Counted from the first letter of the stretch, positions 44,970 through 54,545 are shown. The stretch: DNA of 64,000 bases from Oceanospirillaceae bacterium (GCA_029938085.1 JAPYOS010000006.1:62001-126000), one strand, 5' to 3'. Numbers and translations: made by a program. Notes: generated from the letters alone by a model not told the origin.

Positions 44970-45791
44970 ATGAACATTGAACAAGTGACCCCCGCTATTG
45001 GTGCGGAGCTATCTGATATTTGCTTAAATAATCTTACGGCAATAGACTATGATGCTATTTATGAGGCGCTGATTGAGCACAAAGTCATTTTTTTCCGTGA
45101 TCAAGATCTAACACCAGAAGCCCACTTGGCGTTTGCCAAAAGTTTTGGTGAGCCAGAGCCACCACACCCCATCTACCCTAGTATCGAGGGTTATGAACAG
45201 ATTGTGTTGCTAAAAAGCGGTGCTGGCAGCAAGCCAGACACCAACGATTGGCACAAAGACATGACCTTTAAAGCCAACCCGCCGTTCACCAGCATATTAC
45301 ATGCTATTGAAGTGCCCGACGTGGGTGGCGATACCATGTGGTCCAATACCAATGCAGCCTACACTGCCCTGCCAAAGGTATGGCAAGACTTCCTCGAAGG
45401 CATGGAAGCCATGCATGACATAGGTACCTTTAGAAATGACTTGTATCGCAAAGGTGGTATAGAAGCAGTGAACGAGGGCCTTAAGAGCACCGGTTCTGCA
45501 GTACATAAAATTGTGGATACGCACCCCGTGAGCGGCCTTAAATACCTCAATATTAACCAGTCCTTTACGCGTCACATTGTCGGTGAAATTCAGGGCGAGA
45601 GCGACCGTATTCTACAATACCTCTACCAGCACATGGCCAAGCCAGAGTTTCAGGTGCGCTTGCGTTGGCGCAAGAATACCATTGCCATGTGGGATAACCG
45701 CATCACTCATCACTATGCCATTTGCGACTATTTACCTAAGGTGAGGCACATGCAACGGGTCACGGTGCTGCACGATAAACGTGAGCCTTAA
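44970..45791 (+). CDS. TauD/TfdA-family 2-oxoglutarate-dependent dioxygenase
   Basis: About 273 residues. The upstream GTG frame is ignored because the Met at 44970 (MNIEQVTPAIGAELSDI) matches the family start. The iron triad is visible: WHKDMTF (HxD) and the distal His in MWDNRITHHYAI, followed by the 2-oxoglutarate Arg in RHMQRVTV. TauD-like enzymes hydroxylate sulfonates, aryloxy acids or other small acids. The LysR gene is divergent and probably controls it. Confidence 0.88.
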   Translation: MNIEQVTPAIGAELSDICLNNLTAIDYDAIYEALIEHKVIFFRDQDLTPEAHLAFAKSFGEPEPPHPIYPSIEGYEQIVLLKSGAGSKPDTNDWHKDMTFKANPPFTSILHAIEVPDVGGDTMWSNTNAAYTALPKVWQDFLEGMEAMHDIGTFRNDLYRKGGIEAVNEGLKSTGSAVHKIVDTHPVSGLKYLNINQSFTRHIVGEIQGESDRILQYLYQHMAKPEFQVRLRWRKNTIAMWDNRITHHYAICDYLPKVRHMQRVTVLHDKREP

Positions 45792-45899
45792 TTATTTTTG
45801 AGCTCGCCCCACACTGGACTAGGTTACGCCAGCATGTCAGGATTGGGTGACCTAACCTGTAGCGCAACGGCGCTAAAACGTGAATAAGGAATTATAATC

Positions 45900-46199
45900 A
45901 TGCCTAAAGGGTACCTCATTGGGATGGTGAAAATCACCAATCAAGAAGATTTTACGGCCAACTACGGCACTAAGGTAGAAAGCGCATTTACACCCTTTGG
46001 TGGTAAGTTTATCGTGCGTACAGGCAGTACTAGCCACCATGAAGGTCGTCATTGTGACCGCTACGTGATCGTGGAATTCCCAAGCTTAGAACAAGCAACA
46101 CAAGCCGTAGAAAGCCCAGCCTACCAAGCCATCAAACCCCATCGAGTTAACAATAGCGACATAGACTATGGTTCGTTTATGTTGTTGCCCGGAGTGTAA
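45900..46199 (+). CDS. DUF1330 family protein
   Basis: A 99-residue ferredoxin-like (dimeric alpha-beta barrel) protein with the family pattern MVKITNQEDFTANYGTKVES, GGKFIVRTG and YVIVEFPSLEQATQAVESP. Function in this family is unknown; related small barrels act on reactive aromatic or lipid products. Its 3' end overlaps the convergent STAND-type regulator gene by 34 bp. Confidence 0.88.
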   Translation: MPKGYLIGMVKITNQEDFTANYGTKVESAFTPFGGKFIVRTGSTSHHEGRHCDRYVIVEFPSLEQATQAVESPAYQAIKPHRVNNSDIDYGSFMLLPGV

Positions 46200-48079
46200 T
46201 CCACATCAACGTTAAGCCGATAACCTACACCGGTAACGGTGGCAATAGCATTGGCATTGGGGCCTAGTTTCTTACGTAAAGTACGCACCACGGCATCCAC
46301 AACATTACTGCCCCCTTGGTATTGAGTGAGCCACACCTGTTGCAATAAATGCGTACGGCTCACCGTGCGCCCAGGCCGAGCTAATAAATACTGGGCTACA
46401 CCAAACTCTAGCGGGGTTAGGTCTAATATTTGATCATCAACCAGCAATTGGCGACTCTCTACCAGCAACCTAAACCGTTGTTCAACACCTAGCTCACGCT
46501 CTGCTAAACCCGTAAGCCAGCCATCAACTGAACCGGGGCCCATGTCGTTGGCCATGCAGTGATAGCCGATGGCTTCTATTTCCACGTAGGTGTTGGCTGC
46601 TTCTTTAAAACCGAGTACCTGCATTACTTCTTGGTAAGCAGATGGTTGTTTTATCACTAGGTAAATTCTACGCATAGATGGCTTAAAGGCCATGTAGAGG
46701 CGTTTGCAGTCTAACCAAAACGCGCCTTGTGCCGCAGAGGGCAACTCGCCTTCTTTTCGACTTAGCCACCGACGTGTAATCAATACCGTTTGGCCTTGAG
46801 GCACGGGATACGCCTTCAAGTGAGAGAGTATCGATTGAATCACTGGGTCTTGAGTGTGAGCCACTTGGCTGGCCTCAAATACGCAGGCAAAACCTTGTAA
46901 CTGCTTTTGGTCCTGACGCACCACCCCAAAGCCACTTGGGCACAGGTTCCATAGGTCTTGTATTATGGCTTTAGCTTGTGGCCCATCATGCGCATTGACC
47001 ATGGCCATGATGTTGTCATAATCTTTGGGAAGTGCGGGTTCTACAGCCACAATTTGGCTGCCGCACGGGAAAAAGGCTTCCCTGACGCGGGGGTTTTCTA
47101 CCAGATATAATAGGTCTGCAGTATGGCGCCACAGGTCATGGCTAGCGGTTTTATCTAGGTCTTTTTGCAACCACCACCAGCAGTTCTGTTGGTGGTGGCG
47201 ATAGGCTTCTGGGTCACTGGCTTTGTAAGACCTTGCCACTAAGCTGCGCACTAGGTCGTGAATATGCAGGCCATCACTGCTGCTACCCACAAAGTCTAGT
47301 TGCTGTAAGCCATCGTATTCGGCCTCCACATCGTCATGCTCAAGCAATGCCCGCAGCAACGGTTTGGTTAATCTGCGTGTAACACTGCTGGCTTCCAACG
47401 CTTTGCGTAATTTTGGCGTATCTACCTCAGACAAAAAAGCTTCTGTTAAATGAGTCAGTGCCCAGTCCAAATTAGTGTTTTGGGTTTCTGGTATTTGCAG
47501 TCGATGTTGGCTGCAAGCCGCCAAATAAAGCGCCAAAGGGTGGCCTTGGGCCATCTTTAGCAAAGGTATTAATCTTTCTTGCTCTACGCCGTAATGTTGC
47601 AGTAATTGATGCGATTGATCGGCATCGAGCGGCCCAAGTTCTAAAGTTTTAAACTGGCCGTAGCCATTGTCGTTGATCAACCAGCCATCATGGGGCGGTT
47701 GTCGAGAGCACAGTAGTAAGGTGATCTGACGAGGCAGTTTCGGCGTTAAAAATTGCCTGATCCACATGTCCAACAATTTGAGGGATTCATAATTATCAAG
47801 GGCGATGAGTGTAGGGGATGTGGTCAGTTGGGCTAAGGAATCTAATGCTAATGGTTCGCCAATAGCGCTACTTAAAGCGTGCAAAAACCCCGCGTCAGTT
47901 GGTTCTATATGGGCGCAGTCCAAATGTAATATAGGAGCGGTTTGCCCCAGTTGTTGCAATAAGGTGGTTTTTCCGATGCCCGAAATTCCATGAATATAAA
48001 GCACTTGTGTGTGGCCACTTGCTAACAGTGGTTCAAGTAATTTTAATTCGGCCTTACGGGTAATTTCTCTAGTAAGCAT
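46166..48079 (-). CDS. STAND-type ATPase with GNAT-like middle and OmpR-type wHTH regulator
   Basis: The 637-residue chain has an unusual order. Residues 1-250 are an AAA/STAND NTPase (Walker A GISGIGKTT at 31-39, Walker B LIALDNYE near 92). Residues 340-520 read like a degenerate GNAT acetyltransferase fold (GFGVVRQDQKQLQGFACVFE, YLVIKQPSAYQEVMQVLGFK). Residues 540-630 are an OmpR/PhoB winged helix (LDLTPLEFGVAQYLLA, RKKLGPNANAIATVTGVGYR). STAND proteins act as ATP-dependent switches. Neighbouring small-barrel genes are probable targets, and direct repeats in its upstream gap fit wHTH binding. Confidence 0.8.
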   Translation of the reverse strand: MLTREITRKAELKLLEPLLASGHTQVLYIHGISGIGKTTLLQQLGQTAPILHLDCAHIEPTDAGFLHALSSAIGEPLALDSLAQLTTSPTLIALDNYESLKLLDMWIRQFLTPKLPRQITLLLCSRQPPHDGWLINDNGYGQFKTLELGPLDADQSHQLLQHYGVEQERLIPLLKMAQGHPLALYLAACSQHRLQIPETQNTNLDWALTHLTEAFLSEVDTPKLRKALEASSVTRRLTKPLLRALLEHDDVEAEYDGLQQLDFVGSSSDGLHIHDLVRSLVARSYKASDPEAYRHHQQNCWWWLQKDLDKTASHDLWRHTADLLYLVENPRVREAFFPCGSQIVAVEPALPKDYDNIMAMVNAHDGPQAKAIIQDLWNLCPSGFGVVRQDQKQLQGFACVFEASQVAHTQDPVIQSILSHLKAYPVPQGQTVLITRRWLSRKEGELPSAAQGAFWLDCKRLYMAFKPSMRRIYLVIKQPSAYQEVMQVLGFKEAANTYVEIEAIGYHCMANDMGPGSVDGWLTGLAERELGVEQRFRLLVESRQLLVDDQILDLTPLEFGVAQYLLARPGRTVSRTHLLQQVWLTQYQGGSNVVDAVVRTLRKKLGPNANAIATVTGVGYRLNVDVDYTPGNNINEP

Positions 48080-48164
48080 AACTGAGTAACTGCCTTTACT
48101 TGGTTAAACGCGCTTAATTTATACTAACTCATTTCTATAGTGTGATCGCCATCCATGAGTAACA

Positions 48165-48207
48165 TTCTCATGAGATTCTCATCAGCCTGCCTAGTGTCGC
48201 TTCTCAG
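48165..48207. promoter_or_regulatory. 11-bp-phased direct repeats upstream of the YdhR-like gene
   Basis: TTCTCAT occurs at 48165-48171 and again at 48176-48182, exactly 11 bp apart, and a near copy TTCTCAG is at 48201-48207. OmpR/PhoB-type winged helices bind tandem half-sites with about this spacing. The stretch lies between the divergent STAND regulator and YdhR-like genes, so it is a good candidate operator. No biochemical support is visible. Confidence 0.4.
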
Positions 48208-48265
48208 AAATTGCTACCTTTTAGTGAGTTTAGTTGTTTTAACTAGATATAAACAAGGGCTAAGC

Positions 48266-48568
48266 ATGAAGGCACTAATAGTTAACTTTAATCTTGATGG
48301 TATCACCCGTAGCGACTACGAGGGTGTATGTAACGAACTAGCTCCAGCCTTTGCTGCAGTACCCGGATTGATCTCAAAACACTGGTTAGCCGACGAAGCG
48401 AACAACACCTATGGCGGCATTTACTTGTTTCAAGACCAAGCGGCTCTAGATGGCTTTCTGGCCTCTGAGTTATTTGCAGGTGTTGGTGGCAACCCCGCTT
48501 TGGCTAATGCCACGGCCAAACCGTTTAGCATTTTAGAAGGCCCAACTCGAGTCACTCGAGGTCTGTAG
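48266..48568 (+). CDS. YdhR-like monooxygenase family protein
   Basis: The 100-residue product starts at the ATG at 48266, after AAGGG; the longer frame upstream is not coding-like. It has the dimeric ferredoxin-like barrel pattern of YdhR proteins: LIVNFNLDGITRSDYEGVC, ALAPAFAAVPGLISKHWLAD-type start region, IYLFQDQAALDGFLASELF. It is divergent from the STAND-type regulator, its likely controller. Confidence 0.8.
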   Translation: MKALIVNFNLDGITRSDYEGVCNELAPAFAAVPGLISKHWLADEANNTYGGIYLFQDQAALDGFLASELFAGVGGNPALANATAKPFSILEGPTRVTRGL

Positions 48569-48601
48569 TAACCCAATATAAATAAGTTGTAGGAGAGTAA
48601 T

Positions 48602-49138
48602 ATGTCAATCGTACGCATTACACCAAGGGGCGTTAATAGCTACTCAAAATGTGCTGAATTAAATGCCCATATGATCACTGTTTATGACACAAAAACTAAA
48701 TTAACCATGCGTACCTCAGTTGAAGATCAGGGTATTCGTAGTGATCTTAGCGCTCAAGCAGTTCTGCCTAATGACACCCTGGGTAAGTATATTAAAGCAG
48801 GCGAGTACCAACTAAAAATGCTCACTGATGGTTGTGATTGGTTGTCAATGGGAAGCGAAACAATCAAGCCTGACGGCACCGGGCAATATCAAATCAGCGA
48901 TGATGCTGAAGAGTGCACGTTATACCAAGTACGATACGAATGGCAAAAACACGGCAGCCGCCTTGTATTTAGCGAGACCGATTCGATAGGTCGAGACGCC
49001 TGTGATGAAAATATGCAAGCCTTTGAGTTGAGAAATAGCTCATGTATCCTTTTAAACTGGTCCGGCACTGGATTTGACTGCCTGTTTACATACGCTAGTG
49101 ATGACAGACAAATTTATCGATATATCTTAGATCAGTAG
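48602..49138 (+). CDS. Hypothetical protein, no recognised family
   Basis: A 178-residue protein with a good ribosome-binding site (AGGAG, 8 bases upstream). It has no signal peptide or TM helix and is rich in Asp, Ser, Thr and Tyr. It contains five or six cysteines (for example DGCDWLSMG and DDAEECTLYQ), so a small beta-rich fold is likely. It lies 33 bp after the YdhR-like gene and may be cotranscribed. I do not recognise it. Confidence 0.65.
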   Translation: MSIVRITPRGVNSYSKCAELNAHMITVYDTKTKLTMRTSVEDQGIRSDLSAQAVLPNDTLGKYIKAGEYQLKMLTDGCDWLSMGSETIKPDGTGQYQISDDAEECTLYQVRYEWQKHGSRLVFSETDSIGRDACDENMQAFELRNSSCILLNWSGTGFDCLFTYASDDRQIYRYILDQ

Positions 49139-49181
49139 CTATGTAGGGCTCGAGCATCGGTATAAAGAAGGTATTTGTCTC

Positions 49182-50171
49182 CTACTTTTGGAGGAGACCC
49201 ATGGACAGTGGAAACCCATTTCTGCCAGGAAATTCTGGTGCCAATTCACGTGCGTTGGACATTTTTAACCACAATCTAAGTAACTTTCGCCGCTGGTCTG
49301 GGGCTACATGGTCTTCAAAACTGGTGCGTGAGTGGAGTACCAGATAGTTGTTGGCAAATTGCATATCACCAGGTTGCAGCATCATGTCTAAGCGCATCTC
49401 GGGTTGCAACATAATTTGGTCAAACAGGTCTAACGCCTCACGCTCAACTTGGCACAGCGGTTGCTGCATCATGTCATGGCCGAGTTCAATGTACTGACGT
49501 AAATAGCGGCAGCTAAGCTTGCCTTTGTGGTAGCTGAACAAGGGAGATAGGGTTGGCAGGTCGTTACCTAAGTGGGCATAGAGATAGGTTTTGTAGTACA
49601 GACCTAGGTACTCGGGATGGTGATTCAATAGTTGATTATAAATGGCTGCCACGCTCACCAAACTACTCAGGCCACCAGCCTTGGCTTTGCGTAAGCACAG
49701 CAAGCCGACTACGTCTGAGGGGTCTGTGTGGTAGGGCAGGTAGCGGTTGGTTTCGTAGACACGAGTCTGTTTATCGTTTGGATCGCCTACGTTTTCCACG
49801 CCACCAAGGATATCTCCTCTGGGGTTTTGAGCTACAGGAATGCCGAGGTGGAGACCAATGCCATAATAAATTGCGTGCGCTTGAGCTTGCGTATATTGTG
49901 CCAAAGGCAGGCCGCGTAACAAAAAGAAGCCGCGGCCATCTTCTAACTCATCGGCAAGCCGAGTTAATTTGGTGGCAAATTGCGCCAGTGGAAAATCTTC
50001 TTGGTTAAAATTTGGGTAGGTTCGCCCCGTGTCATTGAGCACATTTAAGGCACTATTAATATCGGCCACATCTTGCTGCGAAAGGTGGTGGATATAGCTT
50101 TCGTCGTTGCTATAGTCCTTGGCTGTCCAGGCGGAGGGCCCCGTAATAGGTTGCTTAAGGATTGTGCTCAT
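49182..50171 (-). CDS. TauD/TfdA-like (clavaminate synthase-type) dioxygenase
   Basis: The 329-residue protein has the HxD pair in LPYHTDPSDVVGLLCL and a distal His in NNYLVLHSRTSFEDH, followed by the Arg in RRKLLRLWLK. The N-terminal extension (about 75 residues) precedes DGRGFFLLRGLPL, as in gamma-butyrobetaine-like or clavaminate synthase-like members. The substrate is unknown. It is the last gene before the gene-poor tract at 50.2 kb. Confidence 0.82.
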   Translation of the reverse strand: MSTILKQPITGPSAWTAKDYSNDESYIHHLSQQDVADINSALNVLNDTGRTYPNFNQEDFPLAQFATKLTRLADELEDGRGFFLLRGLPLAQYTQAQAHAIYYGIGLHLGIPVAQNPRGDILGGVENVGDPNDKQTRVYETNRYLPYHTDPSDVVGLLCLRKAKAGGLSSLVSVAAIYNQLLNHHPEYLGLYYKTYLYAHLGNDLPTLSPLFSYHKGKLSCRYLRQYIELGHDMMQQPLCQVEREALDLFDQIMLQPEMRLDMMLQPGDMQFANNYLVLHSRTSFEDHVAPDQRRKLLRLWLKMSNARELAPEFPGRNGFPLSMGLLQK

Positions 50172-50949
50172 GTGTTGGTGGCCTTTAATCAGGAACTTTG
50201 TCGCATGCTAGCAAAAAAAAATTAGTACCGACACACTATATTACGAAATCAACATAGGCCTCTGTTAAAGTTGAAATTGGGCCGAGACGGAGACTTAGCG
50301 CGCGTAGAGACGGTGCACAATGGCCACTTGGTCATTGATGCCAATACTGGCAGCTTAAAGGGCTAGAGCAAGTGTTGCCAATTTGTGCAGATGAATTCTG
50401 TATAGGATGCGCGAAGCGTAACTGCTACTTATGGTATGGCCTAGCATTTTTCATACCATCTGTACGGCCTATTTAGCATATTTCCTTCCTGTAATAGAAG
50501 AACACGGTCTAATGGCGTTGTTGTGCTTCAACTTTTGTCGGCGTAGGCTGTTTAATGTAGCTTAGACTACGCGATAGGGCGCTATTCACGTCCTCTACCG
50601 GGAGTACACCCTAGGTGTGCTTCCGGCACAACAACTCCTCCACGATAAATATAAACCACCCGACCCATGTGCTGCCAGTACTGTCCTAGTGTAACAAACA
50701 CATGAAGAGTAGAAGCTGCTTAAGCTATAGCCGAACTAGCCCTTGGCATCGAGCTAAATATCTGTAAGTATTTGTTGGTTATATAGCTTCTTCAGTAAGT
50801 GCCTGTGGGCGTTCTATGAGATGTTTCTATCGAGGCACGGTAATTTACAGCGATACTTAAAACGCCCTTTATCACAAGGGGGTGGCTAAAGGTGTGCGTA
50901 GAACAGTTCTAGAAGACCTTGTGCTCCTCTGTCATCAGCTCTCACTGGC
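50172..50949. other. 778-bp gene-free tract with relic-like frames and hairpins
   Basis: No supported gene lies here. A 29-codon frame (50277-50366) reads VETVHNGHLVIDANTGSLKG and then stops, which looks like a relic of a lost gene. Hairpins are frequent: ATGGTATG/CATACCAT (50431-50459), the nested structure at 50517-50635 (listed separately) and AAGCTATA/TATAGCTT (50722-50789). The tract ends next to a broken integrase region, so it is probably leftover DNA of an integrated element. Confidence 0.5.
50517..50635. repeat. Nested inverted-repeat structure (119 bp)
   Basis: A 10-bp outer stem (GTTGTTGTGC 50517-50526 / GCACAACAAC 50626-50635) encloses two inner hairpins: GCGTAG 50541-50546 / CTACGC 50567-50572, and a 13-bp near-perfect stem CCGGGAGTACACC 50598-50610 / GGTGTGCTTCCGG 50614-50626. 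Together they could fold as a branched RNA or cruciform. It could be a structured repeat element or a small RNA; I see no second copy in this window. Confidence 0.45.
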
Positions 50950-51507
50950 TTAATGTGCAGGCTTCTCTTTAAACTGATGACGATCTGCACTAGCAAACGG
51001 ATTGGTGATGCTAGAACTGATGCCCGCTGGTTGGAAGTCCGCATATTGCTCAGTCATAATTTTGCGCACATGGGCTTCGTTATGGAGGCTGACATCAATC
51101 ATCACTAAGTAGGCATCATGCTCCAATAAATCATGAAATCGGGAAATTTTATAATTTTCATGATGCAGACCAATCAATCCACCTAACCAAGTACAAAACA
51201 ATACCGGTGCCACCATCACAACTATATACTGGAATATTCCCAGTTCAAGGTGGCCTAAATTTAGACGTGCAAAACTAAGTATTGCGATTAAACCAATAAA
51301 CCCACCAATGATGGACCCGCGCTCAGCACTATGGACTAAATCGTAACGTTCAAAAATGTTCGCGGAATGAATTTGGTGCTTCTGCAATCCCGCCTCGTCC
51401 TTGCTGAGCACTTGAAAATCCCAGCCCGACACGATGCGTTTGTAGAGCTGTTCAGATAAGTGTTCGACTCTATCAATATTACGACACACAAAATACATGC
51501 GTTTCAT
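50950..51507 (-). CDS. Two-TM membrane protein, DUF1269-like
   Basis: About 185 residues. The start at 51507 is preferred because GGGAGG lies directly before it. There is a polar N-terminus (YFVCRNIDRVEHLSEQLYK), a hydrophobic hairpin at about residues 70-115 (GSIIGGFIGLIAILSF and FQYIVVMVAPVLF) and a C-terminal polar domain (YLVMIDVSLHNEAHVRKIM). The layout resembles DUF1269-type alpha-beta proteins with an inserted membrane hairpin. Function unknown. Confidence 0.6.
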   Translation of the reverse strand: MKRMYFVCRNIDRVEHLSEQLYKRIVSGWDFQVLSKDEAGLQKHQIHSANIFERYDLVHSAERGSIIGGFIGLIAILSFARLNLGHLELGIFQYIVVMVAPVLFCTWLGGLIGLHHENYKISRFHDLLEHDAYLVMIDVSLHNEAHVRKIMTEQYADFQPAGISSSITNPFASADRHQFKEKPAH

Positions 51508-51850
51508 AACCACCTCCCAACTATTTGCAGGGCACTCAGTCACCTACGTAATTGCAGATTATAAAGCCTCTGGCAATGATTAATCAGTGTACAGCAGTTT
51601 TATCGTACTCTTCTGTATCGATCATGTCATGCGTTAGATAGATTAATCTAGGTTAATCGTACGGGTCTTCCTATTGGAATCTTTAGACGCTAGACGTTCG
51701 TGGTGAATAAACAACCCAAACACGGTGACTAGTTCCCGTTAACCTCAATCACGCGCCCTGAGTATCCGTTCGTATCCTAGGGCCTTGAGACATTTATATC
51801 TGATGGTATTCAGCTGATAACTCGTTGCAGTGGTACAGTGAATTTAGCCG
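51508..51850. other. 343-bp spacer between membrane protein and integrase relic
   Basis: I see no gene, RNA or strong hairpin here. Most of it lies beyond the integrase stop, and its sequence would have been the missing integrase 3' end, but no catalytic HxxR/Tyr motif is readable in any frame. Confidence 0.4.
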
Positions 51851-52843
51851 CTACCTTGTGGGCTTCGAATAAGATACGTATGCCCGGCGCCATGTCTGTG
51901 CAAGCAAAAGAGCGGCACTTGCTGAATTCGAATTGCACGCGTTGCGATTGCAGTAGCGTTCAAAACAAAACGAAGTCTTAGCGGTGGTAACGATTCGTGT
52001 AGCTGCCCACAGTGAAGCGCCTACAAGAGGCACAGATCTTGTGCTGGAGAGCGTCTTTAAGGACCTCCACAAGTGTGGGTGGATGCGCACATATGGGGTC
52101 TCTCCATTTAAATGAAAGTCCTCCACTAGCAATCCTACGGCTTCGCTCAAGCGCATGCCCGTATCAGAAATTAACCCCATCAACCATCGTATGTCGTCAT
52201 CTTCAGCTTTGCACTGTACCTGCACGTCAATAAGGTTTGCCGTTGAGATGGGATGTCGTTTTGCTGCATCAGTGGAGGTGTCGTGAACGTATACGCTGCT
52301 AAACGGGTTTTTAAATTCTAGTCCATGTTCAGAGATGGCTAAGCTAATTATTGCTTTGACAGTTGTCAGGATTCTTCTGATAGAGCTAGATGACAGTGAT
52401 TTATCCAGCATCCAATCTCGGAACAGGCCCGCATCACTGGAAGTGTATTCATTTATAGGCCTATCACCTAGACACTCAATCAAATATCTAGTGTTTCTTT
52501 CTGCGGATGTATAGAACGTTTTTGATCTATCCTTACCTTTCAGTCGTAGGTATAAGTCTTTTGATGCTGTAACAGTTGGTGTGTTTGAATAGCCGTCATG
52601 GCTCTTTGTTAGAAGGTGAGCAGCTGGGATATCCATTGATGAAATTCGCAAGGTAAGCCAATAAGCTTCTAGTTTTGCGCTTATGGAAGTGGACGCTATA
52701 GATGCTTTATGTGAGGATTTTGTTCTAAGGCATATTACTATCTTATCTTTGGTGTAATGACCTTTAATGTCCTTAGGTACGGATCTGCCGTAGTAATAAA
52801 CACTGTCTTTAGTGTACGTATATGCTGGATTTAGACCTACCAT
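51851..52843 (-). pseudogene. Tyrosine recombinase (phage-type integrase), C-terminally broken
   Basis: The frame has 330 residues. It has a SAM-like core-binding domain (about residues 90-180) and the first catalytic Arg (R231 in DTGMRLSEAVGLL). From about residue 280 the sequence changes to Cys/Asn/Ser-rich text and stops. The catalytic HxxR, the H/W and the Tyr nucleophile are all missing; an adjacent frame reads HGAGH, a possible decayed HGFRH box. The gene therefore cannot recombine DNA. It lies 73 bp from the 3' end of tRNA-Phe, the usual place for such an integrase. Confidence 0.75.
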
Positions 52844-52916
52844 AAGACCTACCGTTATTTTTAATTAATAAAAACACGTGTAGAAACAACAGGTTGTGGA
52901 GTTCTTTGGGGAGTTG

Positions 52917-52992
52917 TGGTGCCCGGAGACGGAATCGAACCGCCGACACGAGGATTTTCAATCCTCTGCTCTACCGACTGAGCTATCCGGGC
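52917..52992 (-). tRNA. tRNA-Phe (GAA)
   Basis: The minus strand gives a full 76-nt cloverleaf: acceptor GCCCGGA paired with TCCGGGC, D-loop AGCTCAGTCGGTAGAGC, anticodon arm AGGATTGAAAATCCT with anticodon GAA, T-arm GGCGGTTCGATTCCGTC and encoded CCA. The integrase relic begins 73 bp past its 3' end, so this tRNA is the likely attachment site. Confidence 0.97.
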
Positions 52993-53132
52993 AATACTGC
53001 ATTGCTCTCTTCTGAGCCGGTTGCGCCATGCTGGGCTACCGAGAAGAGGGCCGTATTAAACCCGTTTTGGTTTTTCCTGTCAACAATAAGTTGCTGAAAT
53101 GTGGGTAATTTCTTTATTTTTGGGTCAATTGC

Positions 53133-53405
53133 CTAGGCTGAGGGTGGAACATAACCATCGGCTTGGTCGTAATCGTCGCCCGAGATGAATTTGTCGAGCT
53201 CGCCTTGTAGGTAGGAACGGCTTTCGGGGTCCATCATGTTGAGGTGTTTTTCGTTGATGAGCATAGTCTGGTGAGCCAGCCAGTCTTGCCATGCTTGTTT
53301 GGACAATGTCTCAAAAATTGCTTGGCCTTTTGCGCCGGGGTAAGGGGGGCGATCCATGGCTTCCATGTCGGCTTTGTACTTGGTGCAAAATACGGTGCGT
53401 GTCAT
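53133..53405 (-). CDS. yggX: Fe(2+)-trafficking protein YggX
   Basis: The 90-residue YggX protein matches along its length: [39 protein letters not shown] and [19 protein letters not shown]. The conserved Cys7 is present. It helps protect iron-sulfur clusters from oxidative damage. It overlaps the mutY stop by 4 bp, the usual mutY-yggX pair. Confidence 0.97.
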   Translation of the reverse strand: MTRTVFCTKYKADMEAMDRPPYPGAKGQAIFETLSKQAWQDWLAHQTMLINEKHLNMMDPESRSYLQGELDKFISGDDYDQADGYVPPSA

Positions 53406-54445
53406 TGGTTGTTCTCGAGTAGTTTTTTAATGGGTGTGGCTAAGCCTATTGTATGCAGTTGCGCCGCGTCGTACCACCTGCTTTGATCATTTTCGGCGAC
53501 TTTTGTGGGGTGTTGATGTAATTGCAGTAAATGCGGTTCGATGCTGAGCTTGTAGTGGCTGAACACGTGTTTAATGGTGGGCAAGGCTTGGGTTTTGATC
53601 GGCAGGCCACTGAGCGCTAGGTGAGCGTGCAGTGCGTTAAGGTCTGCGTACTCGGGTAGGCTCCATAAACCACCCCAAATGCCTTTCTCTGGCCGTTGCT
53701 GTAGTTGGATTTGGCCTTGCGGGTTTTTGAGCAATAGTACACTTATGGTTTTTTGGGGTAACACCTTTTTGGGTTTGGGTGTAGGTAGCTGCGCCACGGT
53801 ATCACCGGCGAGGGCTTGGCAGGTGGACTGCATGGGGCAAGTAACGCACAAAGGCTGCTTAGGTTTGCATACCGTGGCACCTAAATCCATGATGGCTTGG
53901 CTGTAGTCTGCGTTGCGTTGCGTAGGTGTCAGCTGGGTGGCTAGTTGCCAAAGCTGTTTGTCTATGTGGCTGAGCCCCGGCCAGCCCTTCATGCCGTATA
54001 AACGGGTGAGAAGGCGCTTTACGTTGCCGTCTAGGATGACGCCCTGTTGGTCGAAGGCTTGGCTAATAATTGCGCCAGCGGTGGAACGGCCGATACCCTT
54101 GAGAGCCATTAAACTCTCTAAGTCGCTAGGCATGCGGCCTTGATGTTGTTCGCATATGGCAATGGCACTGGTATGTAAGTTACGCGCTCGACTGTAGTAA
54201 CCCAAACCGGTCCATAGGCTCAGTACGTCATCTTGCGCCGCCTGGGCTAGGGCTTCTACGCTTGGAAAACGCTGCATAAAACGTTCGAAGTAGGGAATCA
54301 CTGTGGCGACTTGAGTTTGTTGCAGCATGATTTCTGACACCCAAACCCGGTAGCCGGTGCGGTTTTTTTGCCATGGCAGGTGGTAGCGGCCATGTTGGTC
54401 AAACCAGTGGAGAAGTTGTTGAGCAAAGGGTGCTTGAGTGGGCAT
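53402..54445 (-). CDS. mutY: Adenine DNA glycosylase MutY
   Basis: The 347-residue enzyme removes A mispaired with 8-oxoG. N-terminal catalytic domain with [12 protein letters not shown] and the helix-hairpin-helix [16 protein letters not shown]; the 4Fe-4S Cys cluster is in [17 protein letters not shown]. The C-terminal NUDIX-like domain (about residues 235-345) recognises 8-oxoG. Confidence 0.97.
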   Translation of the reverse strand: MPTQAPFAQQLLHWFDQHGRYHLPWQKNRTGYRVWVSEIMLQQTQVATVIPYFERFMQRFPSVEALAQAAQDDVLSLWTGLGYYSRARNLHTSAIAICEQHQGRMPSDLESLMALKGIGRSTAGAIISQAFDQQGVILDGNVKRLLTRLYGMKGWPGLSHIDKQLWQLATQLTPTQRNADYSQAIMDLGATVCKPKQPLCVTCPMQSTCQALAGDTVAQLPTPKPKKVLPQKTISVLLLKNPQGQIQLQQRPEKGIWGGLWSLPEYADLNALHAHLALSGLPIKTQALPTIKHVFSHYKLSIEPHLLQLHQHPTKVAENDQSRWYDAAQLHTIGLATPIKKLLENNQ

Positions 54446-54545
54446 GAATTTTGGGCGGTGGCTATATATGTGGCTGTGGATAACGGGTTATGGCCAGTAT
54501 ACAGGTGTTTTATGGCTATTAGACACGTTTTAGTGGGTTAGCGCT

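Noticed and set aside
50284-50292. GAGACGGAG as a possible left attachment copy of the tRNA-Phe 3' end
   Set aside because: Only about nine bases match the tRNA 3' region and the flanks differ, so it is no better than chance.
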